A stretch of 64,000 nucleotides of DNA from Microlunatus phosphovorus NM-1 (lineage in GTDB: Bacteria > Actinomycetota > Actinomycetes > Propionibacteriales > Propionibacteriaceae), in NCBI RefSeq assembly GCF_000270245.1, contig NC_015635.1:5332001-5396000 (forward strand), given 5' to 3'. The position numbers and the translations under genes are program-made. Below the pieces are notes generated by a model that was not told the DNA's origin, made no database searches, and saw only the letters and a program-made list of their open reading frames with translations. This document shows, in pieces, positions 28,264-36,367 of this stretch; position 1 is the stretch's first letter, and every line of letters starts with the position of its first letter.

Positions 28264-30622
28264 AGCCCATCTGTCGGTACGCAGTTCGCCGTCGGGAGAA
28301 CTGGGCCTTCAGGACCGGGACGTCGGCATCCACGTAGTCATGGACGATGACCTCGGTCTTGCCTTCGTGGCGGCGTAGCGCCCGGCCGACTGCCTGTGTG
28401 AGCAGTCCTGGGAAGGAGATCGGGCCGACCAGGAAGACCGTGTCGATGATGGGCGCGTCGAATCCCTCCCCTCCGTACGGGACGGTCGTCATGACCAGGA
28501 GCGGGTCACCGGGATCAGTATCGGCGATGCGGCCGCGGATGGCAGCCAGCGCCTTGGCACCGATGCCGCCACGCATGATCAAGGCCTCCGTGTCCGGCAG
28601 CAGCTCGGCAAGCGTGGTGAGGTGATCGCGCCGACGGGACAGCACCAGACACTTACGTCCCTGTTCGAGGGCGATCGCAACATCGGCGGCGATCTGCTGG
28701 TTGCGACCGACGTCGACGGCGAGCAAGCCGTCCAGCTGAGTCATGGCACCAGGCAGAGCGGGGTCCAGATCGACTGGGCAGCGGTAGGCGGTCTCGCGGA
28801 TGCGCAGTTCGCGACGCGGTCCCTCGTACGGCGTGACCAGGCTGGACTCGCTAGGCAGCGTGTCCTTCATGACATGCCGGATCGGACCGAGCTGCCAGCT
28901 GGTGACCTGCTCCAGACCGTCCTTGCGCTCGGGTGTCGCGGTGAGACCCAGCCACCAGGCGGCGCCGATCTGGGATACGACGCCTTCAAAGGATCCGGCA
29001 GCAAGGTGGTGGCATTCGTCGACGATGACCTGACCGTAGTCCTTCGTGAGCTCGCGGACCTTGGCCGAGTCATGGCGGGCCAAGGTCTGCAGCAGCATGA
29101 TGTCGACCTGCCCTCGGAGCTTGGTCCGTCCGCCTCCGAGCTGGCCGGCCTTGATGCCGAGCAGGTCGCGGAGCTGCGCTCGCCATTGCGCGGCGAGCGC
29201 GGTCTTGTTGATCAAGATCAGCGTGCTGACGGCGCGCTCGGCGATGACAGCACAGGCCATCACGGTCTTTCCGGAGCCTGTCGGCGCATGCAGGATCCCG
29301 TCCTCGTGAGCCAGCAGCGCGTCCACCGCCGCGGTCTGCCGGTCATCAAGTCTCCCGAGGAAGGACACCGCCAGTTCGTTGCCTTGGCCGCGTTCGTCCT
29401 CGCAGGTCAGTTCACCGCCCGACTGCGCGATCAGGGCCGTTGCCTGTTCAAGCAGCCCACGAGGCAAGATCAGGTCCCCGTTGACCGCAACATCGAAACC
29501 CTGAATGAACCTCGGGATCTGCCAGGTCGACCGTCGTGCGCGCTGCGCCTCATAAAAGCCCGGATTGTGGATCGTCGCCGCGTGCCGGAGCGCCGCCGAC
29601 AATCCCGGCGTCAGGTCCTTGTCCAGGATCGTCAGTCTTGCGGCCAGCGTGCCGCGTACGTGGGCGGGCGGCCGCGGCTGGATCGCGGTCGCGGGCGAGG
29701 CCTCCAGCCTGATCACTTCCGGGCCGACACTGATCCGGTCCTTACGAGCGACCGACGCAACCTGGCGTGGCGTCATCCGGTCCAGTCGGGACAGATACTC
29801 CCATTGATCGGGCCACGGTTCCCAGGTCGCAAGGTCGACGAACACGGTCGTACGCCGCTCGATGCGTCGCTTCCCGTTCAATGGAGCCGCAATCAGGCTC
29901 CCGACACCGGACGCCCCGACCGGCACCGTGTCTTGGTTGGGGAACAGCCGGTCATAGCTGGTCAGCGGCATGGAACCGCGCAGCGCCATCGCGCGGTGGA
30001 GGCAGGCAGTGCCCATCGCTCTCGCGTCCGCGGCTGAGACCGGCGCGGTGAAGAAGGTCCAGGCGTGTGCCCCACGACCCGACTGGGAGATCTCCAGCCC
30101 GCATGGCACACCCAACGAGGCAGCAGCCTTCACGTAGGCATGGGCATCGAGCATCGCCTGCGGACCGTCGAAGTCGGCGGCCAGCCACCAGCAAGTCGCA
30201 TCCGCCAGCAACGGATACAGGCCGATGAACAGCTCCGTGTCCTTGTGCAGGTGGTCGGCCACGACCTCGGCGGTCAGCGGGAGCGGTCGCCGGTCCCACA
30301 GTGAGCCTTTGCGAAACGGATCCCGCGTCACCGGATACCAGCCCTTGGTTCGCTTCCTCGGGTTCTCCCAGTACTTCGCGTAGACGTCTGGGCGTGCCGC
30401 GAACAACCGCTGGTACAGCGCGAGCTTCGCCGCGGGCGGTGAGGAATTCGTCACCAAGCCGGGATCGGAGGGTGCCAAGGTGGGCTGGTCCGGCGGCGGC
30501 TCGACGCCATCGCTCACCTTGAGCAGGTTTCGCAGGCGCTGGTTCTCGACCCGGAGCAAAGCCAGTCGCCGCTCGAGATCGGTCAGCCGCGCCGACTGGT
30601 CATTGGCCCTGGAGTCAGACAT
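28244..30622 (-). CDS. TOTE-type archaeo-eukaryotic primase fused to DEAD/DEAH helicase
   Basis: About 792 residues. A short coiled coil (residues 10-36) precedes an AEP-like primase domain, with the DxD in WLAADFDG near residue 150 and SGRGAHAW near 185 supplying the conserved histidine. A superfamily 2 helicase follows: motif I APTGSGKT, motif II VDECHHL, motif III LTATPERKDG and motif VI QAVGRALRR. This arrangement matches the primase-helicase of TOTE conflict systems, predicted to act against foreign nucleic acid. ATG 30622 follows GAGGTGACC. Its neighbours are a Fic gene and a decayed toxin-antitoxin, consistent with a defence patch. Confidence 0.8.
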   Translation of the reverse strand: MSDSRANDQSARLTDLERRLALLRVENQRLRNLLKVSDGVEPPPDQPTLAPSDPGLVTNSSPPAAKLALYQRLFAARPDVYAKYWENPRKRTKGWYPVTRDPFRKGSLWDRRPLPLTAEVVADHLHKDTELFIGLYPLLADATCWWLAADFDGPQAMLDAHAYVKAAASLGVPCGLEISQSGRGAHAWTFFTAPVSAADARAMGTACLHRAMALRGSMPLTSYDRLFPNQDTVPVGASGVGSLIAAPLNGKRRIERRTTVFVDLATWEPWPDQWEYLSRLDRMTPRQVASVARKDRISVGPEVIRLEASPATAIQPRPPAHVRGTLAARLTILDKDLTPGLSAALRHAATIHNPGFYEAQRARRSTWQIPRFIQGFDVAVNGDLILPRGLLEQATALIAQSGGELTCEDERGQGNELAVSFLGRLDDRQTAAVDALLAHEDGILHAPTGSGKTVMACAVIAERAVSTLILINKTALAAQWRAQLRDLLGIKAGQLGGGRTKLRGQVDIMLLQTLARHDSAKVRELTKDYGQVIVDECHHLAAGSFEGVVSQIGAAWWLGLTATPERKDGLEQVTSWQLGPIRHVMKDTLPSESSLVTPYEGPRRELRIRETAYRCPVDLDPALPGAMTQLDGLLAVDVGRNQQIAADVAIALEQGRKCLVLSRRRDHLTTLAELLPDTEALIMRGGIGAKALAAIRGRIADTDPGDPLLVMTTVPYGGEGFDAPIIDTVFLVGPISFPGLLTQAVGRALRRHEGKTEVIVHDYVDADVPVLKAQFSRRRTAYRQMGFTATFS

Positions 30623-30798
30623 CTGGTCACCTCGTCGGTTTGGTCGATCCAAGCCCGTTGACAGGGCCTGAGCGTAGTAACCAAGCCCAGGCAATGACAG
30701 GCGTGACTCAGCTATGCGCACGTCGCTTCGATCAGATCTGGTGCGTCATCCGGAATGATTGAGCCAAGATTTGCTCGACCTAGGACAAGGAGCACGCC

Positions 30799-31470
30799 AT
30801 GCCAGCGATCGAAGTCGTCGACCTCGCCGGAGTCGTGTATTCCTCGGGCAAGGTGTTCGACGGGCTGTCGACCGGGCGCCTCGACACTGAGAGCTTTCTC
30901 CGCTCCGGGAGCCTGGCGGGAGTCCGCTCTCGTGCGGACCTGGCATTGCTCGAGGATCTGCGCGATGTCGCGCAGTTCATCATCGACCACCGGGCAGAGC
31001 CGATCGACGTGAAGTTCGTCCGCGCCGTCAACGCCAAGATCACCCGCAGCGGAGCGATACACCCTGGACAGCTCAGGGCGCAGGACCAGCAGATCGGCGT
31101 ACGCACCCGTTACGGCCGACATACGCCCGATGCACTCACGGAAGCAGAACTCCAGCGCATCATCGACACCGCGCTCCACAGTGGCGACCAGATCGAGAAC
31201 GCCTTGGACCTCTTCGTCAATCTAGCGAAGGCTCAACCGTTCGAAGACGGCAACAAGCGCACCGCGCTGTTCGTTGCGAACAGTCTGCTGATCGGCTCCC
31301 GGACCCCCAAGCTTTTGACGATCCCCGTCGATGAGAATGACCCAACCCTGTCCGACTCGTTCAACGACCTACTCGCGAGGGCCTATGTCTTCGGCGAGCA
31401 TGACGAAGTGAAGAGACTCCTGCGCACTCAGGGCGTCACCGAACGCAAGAGTCGCAGGAGTCGAGAGTGA
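30799..31470 (+). CDS. Fic/Doc-family protein with a Gln in place of the motif His
   Basis: 223 residues. The Fic core is present near residue 145 as QPFEDGNKRTA, where the family motif is HPFx(D/E)GNxR. The catalytic His that activates the target hydroxyl in AMPylation or phosphorylation is Gln here; the phosphate-binding loop GNKR is kept. Helices before it (IDVKFVRAVNAKITR) match the Fic fold. It may be inactive as an AMPylase, act by another chemistry, or be an antitoxin-free relict. AAGGAG precedes the ATG. No small antitoxin gene was seen beside it. Confidence 0.75.
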   Translation: MPAIEVVDLAGVVYSSGKVFDGLSTGRLDTESFLRSGSLAGVRSRADLALLEDLRDVAQFIIDHRAEPIDVKFVRAVNAKITRSGAIHPGQLRAQDQQIGVRTRYGRHTPDALTEAELQRIIDTALHSGDQIENALDLFVNLAKAQPFEDGNKRTALFVANSLLIGSRTPKLLTIPVDENDPTLSDSFNDLLARAYVFGEHDEVKRLLRTQGVTERKSRRSRE

Positions 31471-31491
31471 CCCACTCGATCTCGCGAACAG

Positions 31492-33312
31492 TCAGTCGCG
31501 CGGGAGCAGTTCCTGCAGGCCACGCCACTGGTCGAGCACCAGGTGTCGGTAGGTCGCCGACCCAGCCAGCAGCTCCGGGTGCTTGCCGGTCGCGACCACC
31601 CGACCTCTTTCGAGTACGACGACCCGGTCCGCGGCGACGACGGTGGAGAGCCGGTGGGCGATCAGCAAGGTCGCCCGGCCCGCCGCACCCTCCGCCATCG
31701 ACGCCCGCAGCTCCTGCTCACTCAGCGCGTCGAGCATCGAAGTGCCCTCGTCCACGACCAGCACAGCCGGTGCCCGGACGAGGGCCCGAGCGAGCGCCAC
31801 CCGCTGCCGTTCGCCACCCGAGAGCCGGGCGCCCCGATCGCCTACCACCGTGTCCAGCCCGGACGGCAGGCGTTCGACCACGGAGTCGAGTCCGACGGTC
31901 GTCACGATGTCCGCCAGCACCTCGTCGGCCAGTTCCGGCCGGCCAAGTCTCAGATTCGCCGCCAGGGTGTCGTGCATGAGCAGCACATCCTGCGGCACGG
32001 TGACGACAGCGCGATGCAGTTCCCGCTGCGCCAAGGCGGTGATCTCGATGCCGCCAACCAGGATCGTTCCGTCGTCCGGATCGGACATCCGGGCCACCAA
32101 ATGCGCCAAAGTCGACTTGCCCGCCCCGGAGTGGCCCACAAGCGCGACAGTCTCCCCCGGCCGGATCTCCAGGTCGACCCCATCGAGCGCCGGCGTGGCC
32201 GATCCCGGGTAGCTGAACCGGACCCCACGGATCTCCAAGCCGCGGTCCGGGTCAAGGTCCCCCCGCCCCGCGGTGCCGGCATCGGGCACGGCGGCGGGCT
32301 GCTCGAGCAGATCGAAGACTCGGTCTGCGGCGGCTGTTGTCACTCCCCACACCTTGGTCGCGGCCAGCAACGTGTGCAGGGGATCGAACGTGGCAAGGGT
32401 GAGCGCGACCACGACGAGTACGGCGACCGGCCCCGGCGAGTCGCGGCCCAGCAACTGCCAGCCAACGACTGCGACGAGGGTGATGGCGGACGCGGCATAC
32501 GCCAGGCCCTGCTCGAGCGCGGCCCGGGCCGACTGCCTGGCCTGCAGTCTCGCCGTCCGATGCCCGGAACCGACCAAACGCTGCACCAGCTGGTTCCCAC
32601 CCGGCAACGCGGTGACCTCGGCCAACCCGTCGACGATGTCGACGACATCTGCGTTGAGACGAGCCAGCGCGCTCCGCAGCTCGTGCCCGTCGCGGTGGTT
32701 GGCACGGCGCAACAGCAACGGCCCGATACCTGCCACCGCGGCGCCGAACAGCACGATCACGCCGCTGACCGGATCAACGACGAACAACACGATCACGACC
32801 ATCGGACTGAGAATCGCCGCCACCACCGCATAGAGCAGCGAGTGGGCATAGAACATCTCCATCGCCTGACTGTCGTCCATGGCGGCGCTCACGTCGTCGC
32901 CGGACCGATGCCGCCCCCGCCGGCCCGGCGCCAGCCGGACGAACGCATCGAACAGCCACATCCGCACCTCCGCGAGGATCCGATAGGCGAGCTCGTGAGA
33001 CAGGTGCGCTTCGAGCCACAACGCGACCGCGCGCAGCAGCACGGCCGCAGCCGCGGCGACACCCCAGCCGACGACCTCGCGTCCCGAGCCGCCCTCGAGC
33101 GCGGTGCCGAGCAGCACCGCCCCGAGCACCAGGGTGGCCGCGCCGAGGCCCCGGGTGAAGACCCCGGCTACGGCCGACAGCACGAACGGCAGCCGATGCC
33201 GACCGAGCACGACCCACAGCCCTCGGAGTCCGCGTCGGCCGGCGACGTCGGGCGCCAACCGGCCAGGCTCCCACTGTGCGGCCCCGACTGCGCTCATCCG
33301 AAGACCACTCAT
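31492..33312 (-). CDS. ABC transporter, exporter fold (TM domain plus ATPase), subunit 2
   Basis: 606 residues: about six membrane helices in the first ~320, then a full nucleotide-binding domain with Walker A GHSGAGKST, signature LSGGERQRV and Walker B VLVVDEGTS. The Walker B Glu is kept. Its start overlaps the stop of the upstream half-transporter by 4 bases (ATGA), so the two make a heterodimer. The transmembrane part recalls CydC and exporter-fold siderophore transporters. It is divergent from the RiPP genes and shares their control region, so transport of the RiPP product, out or in, is the likely job. Confidence 0.85.
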   Translation of the reverse strand: MSGLRMSAVGAAQWEPGRLAPDVAGRRGLRGLWVVLGRHRLPFVLSAVAGVFTRGLGAATLVLGAVLLGTALEGGSGREVVGWGVAAAAAVLLRAVALWLEAHLSHELAYRILAEVRMWLFDAFVRLAPGRRGRHRSGDDVSAAMDDSQAMEMFYAHSLLYAVVAAILSPMVVIVLFVVDPVSGVIVLFGAAVAGIGPLLLRRANHRDGHELRSALARLNADVVDIVDGLAEVTALPGGNQLVQRLVGSGHRTARLQARQSARAALEQGLAYAASAITLVAVVGWQLLGRDSPGPVAVLVVVALTLATFDPLHTLLAATKVWGVTTAAADRVFDLLEQPAAVPDAGTAGRGDLDPDRGLEIRGVRFSYPGSATPALDGVDLEIRPGETVALVGHSGAGKSTLAHLVARMSDPDDGTILVGGIEITALAQRELHRAVVTVPQDVLLMHDTLAANLRLGRPELADEVLADIVTTVGLDSVVERLPSGLDTVVGDRGARLSGGERQRVALARALVRAPAVLVVDEGTSMLDALSEQELRASMAEGAAGRATLLIAHRLSTVVAADRVVVLERGRVVATGKHPELLAGSATYRHLVLDQWRGLQELLPRD

Positions 33313-35075
33313 GCGAAGACCACCTGCGCCGCAACCAGGTCGGCCAATCGACCACCCGAGCGCGCAAGTGCGGTCGGCGTGCCCACTTCGAGCAACCGTC
33401 CCGCCTCCAGCACGGCAATCCGGTCCGCCCCGGCGGCGGTCGAGAGGCGGTGGGCGATGAGCAGCGTGGTCCGCCCCTGACGCAGGTCGGCAACGGCCCC
33501 CATCACCGCGGCTTCCGTGCGGCCGTCCAGCGCCGAGGTCGCCTCGTCCAGGACCAGCAGCGGGGCACCGGAGAGGAAGGCCGTGGCGATCGCGATCCGC
33601 TGCCGTTCCCCGCCCGACAACCGGGCGCCGCGTTCGCCAAGGGGCGTGTCGATCCCATCAGGCAGACCGGCCACCACGTCGAGGGCACGAGCCCGATGCA
33701 AGACGTCGAGCAGCATGGCGTCCTCGGCGTCAGGCCGGGCGAGGAGCAGATGATCCCGGATGGTGGATCCGAGCAGGTGAACATCTTGCGAGACCACCGC
33801 GATCCGGTGCCGATGGTCGGTCAGCTCGATGGTGGCGATGTCCTGGCCATTCACCAGCACCCGGCCCTGGTCCGGGTCGTACCAGCGCTGCAGCAGGTGC
33901 ACCAGAGTCGACTTGCCCGCACCCGAGCGCCCGACCAGGGCCAGCGTCTCACCAGGGGCGATGTCGAGGTCGATCCCGACCAGTGCCGCCGCGGCCGACC
34001 CCGGGTGGGTGAAGGACACCCGCTCGAAGCGGACCGCCGGGCCGCCCAGACTCGCTGAACAGCCGCCGGACACCACCCCCGAGCCGGCAGACACCTCCGA
34101 GCCGGCCGACATCACGAGCGGCCGTGGTGCACCCAGGATCTCGTCGATGGCCTCCGCAGCGGCGCGGCCACGGAAGCCGGCACTCCAGAAGCTTTCCAAC
34201 TCCAGCAGTGGCCGGAACACCTCGGCTACGCCCAGCACCAGCACCAGGGCGGTGAGCGGCCCGATCCGGCCGCTCACCAGACCGAGACCGGCCAGCACCG
34301 TGACCACCACCGTGCCCAGCCCGACCGCCACGGTCGCGAGGCAGTACGCAATGAGCGAGATCGCCAGACCAGAACGATTCTCGCGTTTCAGTCGCTCCGT
34401 GTCCCGAGCGATCTCGGCGCGACGATCGCCGGTAGCGTCCAGCAGCCGGAGCGTCGGCATGCCGGCCAGCGCCTCCTGCATGCGGGCCGACAAGGTCGCG
34501 TACGCCTCCCAGTGGGCGCGGCTGCGATCACCGACCAGACGGGTCCACAACGGCTTGGACAGTGGCAGCAGCACCGCGGCGATGCCTGCGGCGAGCCCGG
34601 CCGGCGGATCGATCACGATGCCCAGGAGCACGAGCACCGTCGGTGCAATCGTCGCTACAGCCAGCTGCGGCAGATATGCCGAGACATAACCCTGCAGCGC
34701 TTCGACGCCATCGCCGACGGTCGCCTGCACCCGCCCGGCCCGCTGACCACGCAGCCAGCCGGGACCAAGCTCGACCAGCGCGGCAACCAGCCGCGCGCGG
34801 ACCTGTCCGAGCACCCGGGTCGACAACCGAGCGGCGGCCAGGGCACCGAGCACCCGGATGCCGAGCTCGGCAAGACCGGCAGCCGACGCCACCACGAGCA
34901 GCGGGGTCACCTCCGCGAAGGGTCGGGCCTGGATCAGGGCCCGGTCGATCGCCAGCGCCAACGACCCGAGCAGGGTCACCCGGGCGGCCACCACAGCGAC
35001 GCCGGCCAGGACCGTCCCGGCAAACGCCAGCGGTGCCGCGGCGACGTACGTCACGGCACGCGGGATCACCAGCAT
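33309..35075 (-). CDS. ABC transporter, exporter fold (CydD-like), subunit 1
   Basis: About 588 residues from ATG 35075 (AAGGG upstream). Six hydrophobic helices are followed by an ATPase with GRSGAGKST, LSGGERQRI and LLVLDEATSALD. The membrane part has CydD-like features (VGDGVEALQGYVSAYLPQL). Exporter-fold pairs can also import metal chelates, as IrtAB and YbtPQ do, so direction is open. The Fur/Zur-like box at 35113-35139 is 38-64 bases upstream of this start. First gene of a two-gene operon. Confidence 0.83.
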   Translation of the reverse strand: MLVIPRAVTYVAAAPLAFAGTVLAGVAVVAARVTLLGSLALAIDRALIQARPFAEVTPLLVVASAAGLAELGIRVLGALAAARLSTRVLGQVRARLVAALVELGPGWLRGQRAGRVQATVGDGVEALQGYVSAYLPQLAVATIAPTVLVLLGIVIDPPAGLAAGIAAVLLPLSKPLWTRLVGDRSRAHWEAYATLSARMQEALAGMPTLRLLDATGDRRAEIARDTERLKRENRSGLAISLIAYCLATVAVGLGTVVVTVLAGLGLVSGRIGPLTALVLVLGVAEVFRPLLELESFWSAGFRGRAAAEAIDEILGAPRPLVMSAGSEVSAGSGVVSGGCSASLGGPAVRFERVSFTHPGSAAAALVGIDLDIAPGETLALVGRSGAGKSTLVHLLQRWYDPDQGRVLVNGQDIATIELTDHRHRIAVVSQDVHLLGSTIRDHLLLARPDAEDAMLLDVLHRARALDVVAGLPDGIDTPLGERGARLSGGERQRIAIATAFLSGAPLLVLDEATSALDGRTEAAVMGAVADLRQGRTTLLIAHRLSTAAGADRIAVLEAGRLLEVGTPTALARSGGRLADLVAAQVVFA

Positions 35076-35112
35076 CTGGGCGCCCTTGCACAGCAGAACA
35101 TCACATCGCAAC

Positions 35113-35139
35113 TGAAAACCATTATCGATATCATTGTCA
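35113..35139. promoter_or_regulatory. Fur/Zur-type metalloregulator box (double)
   Basis: TGAAAACCATTATCG, overlapped by TGACAATGATATCG on the other strand, together make an imperfect 27-bp inverted repeat. The first unit matches 13 of 15 bases of the box at 48993-49007. It lies just upstream of the ABC pair and 219 bases before the peptide gene. The fit to the Zur/Fur TGAnAATnATTnTCA pattern is by eye. Confidence 0.7.
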
Positions 35140-35240
35140 GATGTTGTACCAGCCCAGACGGTCGATGGGCCACTCGAGTCGAGTTGTCCCCGCTCAGTCG
35201 AGCTACCCACTCAGTCGAGCACTCCCCGCCCAGCTGGGCC

Positions 35241-35274
35241 TCGGTGCAATTTCGCACTCGGTGCAATTTCGCAC
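35241..35274 (+). repeat. 17-bp direct tandem repeat in the RiPP leader region
   Basis: TCGGTGCAATTTCGCAC occurs twice head to tail, 84 bases before the peptide start. It resembles the GGTGCGAA/TTCGCACC cores of the dispersed repeats at 20.5 and 59.3-59.7 kb. It may be an activator site or a repeat scar. Confidence 0.75.
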
Positions 35275-35357
35275 TGCAGGGCGCCGGAGGCTGGCGAACA
35301 CTCGGCTCGTCACCGGCGACCGCCGGTGGTCAGTCACGCAGAAAGGAAAGGTCCCCC

Positions 35358-35465
35358 ATGGACAAGAAGCTGCTCCGTCGCGTCAGCACCCGCACCCGCA
35401 CTGGCGCCCCCGTGCTCCACTCGGGCAACCACGCCACGGCCTCCGCGCCGTTCGCCTGGGAGTGA
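35358..35465 (+). CDS. Candidate RiPP precursor peptide, 35 residues
   Basis: Small gene with an excellent ribosome site (AGGAAAGG, 7 bases from the ATG) directly upstream of the RRE/E1-like gene. The N-terminal half is basic (MDKKLLRRVSTRTRTGAP, residues 1-18). The C-terminal half VLHSGNHATASAPFAWE holds two His, one Asn and several Ser/Thr but no Cys. In this setting it is the natural substrate of the YcaO enzymes: Ser/Thr could become (methyl)oxazolines and a backbone amide a thioamide. The His/azoline content would suit metal binding. I recognise no known family; the assignment rests on position, ribosome site and size. Confidence 0.65.
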   Translation: MDKKLLRRVSTRTRTGAPVLHSGNHATASAPFAWE

Positions 35466-35471
35466 GCATCG

Positions 35472-35502
35472 GCCGGGGCGGGTCTTGCTGACTCGCCCCG
35501 GC
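35472..35502 (+). promoter_or_regulatory. Hairpin (attenuator-like) between precursor and modification genes
   Basis: A 13-bp stem (GCCGGGGCGGGTC / GACTCGCCCCGGC, one G-U) with a 5-base loop starts 7 bases after the peptide stop. There is no U-tract. RiPP operons often place a partial terminator here, giving more precursor than enzyme mRNA. Confidence 0.6.
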
Positions 35503-35536
35503 ACGCCGCCGTCGTCCACCGACCCGACGAGGATCC

Positions 35537-36367
35537 GTGACCATCTCTCTCGAACCCGCAGCACCCGCTCAGGGCGGCCCCCTTCGGCCGATCTCCACCA
35601 CCCACCTGTTCACGGTGGGGGAAGACTTCGTCGTCTACGCCGGCGGCGAGGACTTCCTGACCCTCGAGCTCGGCGCCGCAGCAGCTGCCGAACTGGTCAG
35701 CGTGCTGCGCGGTGAAACGGATCTGAGCAGCTGCACTGCCCTCGACCAGGCGATCGCCGCCGAGGTGACGGCCGAGCTCGCCGCCGAGGGCCTACTCGCC
35801 GAGCCGGGCGCCTTCTCCTTCTCGACCCCGCCTCACGCGCACGCCGTCATTCTCGGTGACGGCGTCGTCGCCGATGCGGTCCGCACCCTGCTGCCCGGCG
35901 CCGCGACAAGCCTCACCGACGACGTCACTGACCTCGTCATCGCCTGCGCAGGCTGGCTCCCCGATGCCGCCTGGCTGCGGCTGGACGCCGAGCTCGCCGC
36001 CCGGGGCATCGCCTGGCACCGCTGCTGGGGCGACGGCACCGCCCTGCACATCGGCCCGTTGACCGTGCCCGGCGAAGGCCCGGGCTACGACGACGTCCGC
36101 CGCCGCCAGCTCGCCGCAACGGACTCGCCTGACCTGCTGCTCGCTCTCTGGAGCCATTGGGACCGCACCGCCCCGGACTATCCCTCGCCCGATCCCGGCA
36201 GTGCGGCGATCGCAGCTGGACTGCTCGCAGCCGATGCACTCGACCTCCTCGCCGGTCGGGTGCCGCTGGGGTCGACCGAGCAGCGCGAGCTCGACCTGCG
36301 CACCCGCGACATCATCAGCCACCCCGTCCTGCCCGTGCCCGGCTCGGCCTGGCTGCCGACCCGGTGA
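35537..36367 (+). CDS. RRE / E1-like (cyclodehydratase C-type) leader-binding protein
   Basis: 276 residues. Residues ~20-95 look like a RiPP recognition element (winged-helix: LFTVGEDFVVYAGGEDFLTLELG, then helices ending AAEGLLAEPG). The rest resembles the degenerate ThiF/E1-like half of TOMM C proteins (HAVILGDGVVADAVRTLLPG as the nucleotide-like strand), without the four Cys of a zinc site. In azoline biosynthesis such proteins bind the leader and activate the YcaO enzyme. GTG start with GAGG upstream. It overlaps YcaO 1 by 4 bases (GTGA). Family call from motifs and context. Confidence 0.72.
   Translation: MTISLEPAAPAQGGPLRPISTTHLFTVGEDFVVYAGGEDFLTLELGAAAAAELVSVLRGETDLSSCTALDQAIAAEVTAELAAEGLLAEPGAFSFSTPPHAHAVILGDGVVADAVRTLLPGAATSLTDDVTDLVIACAGWLPDAAWLRLDAELAARGIAWHRCWGDGTALHIGPLTVPGEGPGYDDVRRRQLAATDSPDLLLALWSHWDRTAPDYPSPDPGSAAIAAGLLAADALDLLAGRVPLGSTEQRELDLRTRDIISHPVLPVPGSAWLPTR

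Noticed and set aside
35113..35139. Reading the RiPP-locus box as an IdeR iron box
   Set aside because: It lacks the TTAGGTTAG half-site seen at 13727-13745 and fits the Fur/Zur pattern instead.
35134..35357. Other small frames in the RiPP leader region as the precursor
   Set aside because: They lack a ribosome site, run through the tandem repeat and overlap the next genes out of frame; the 35358 gene is better placed.
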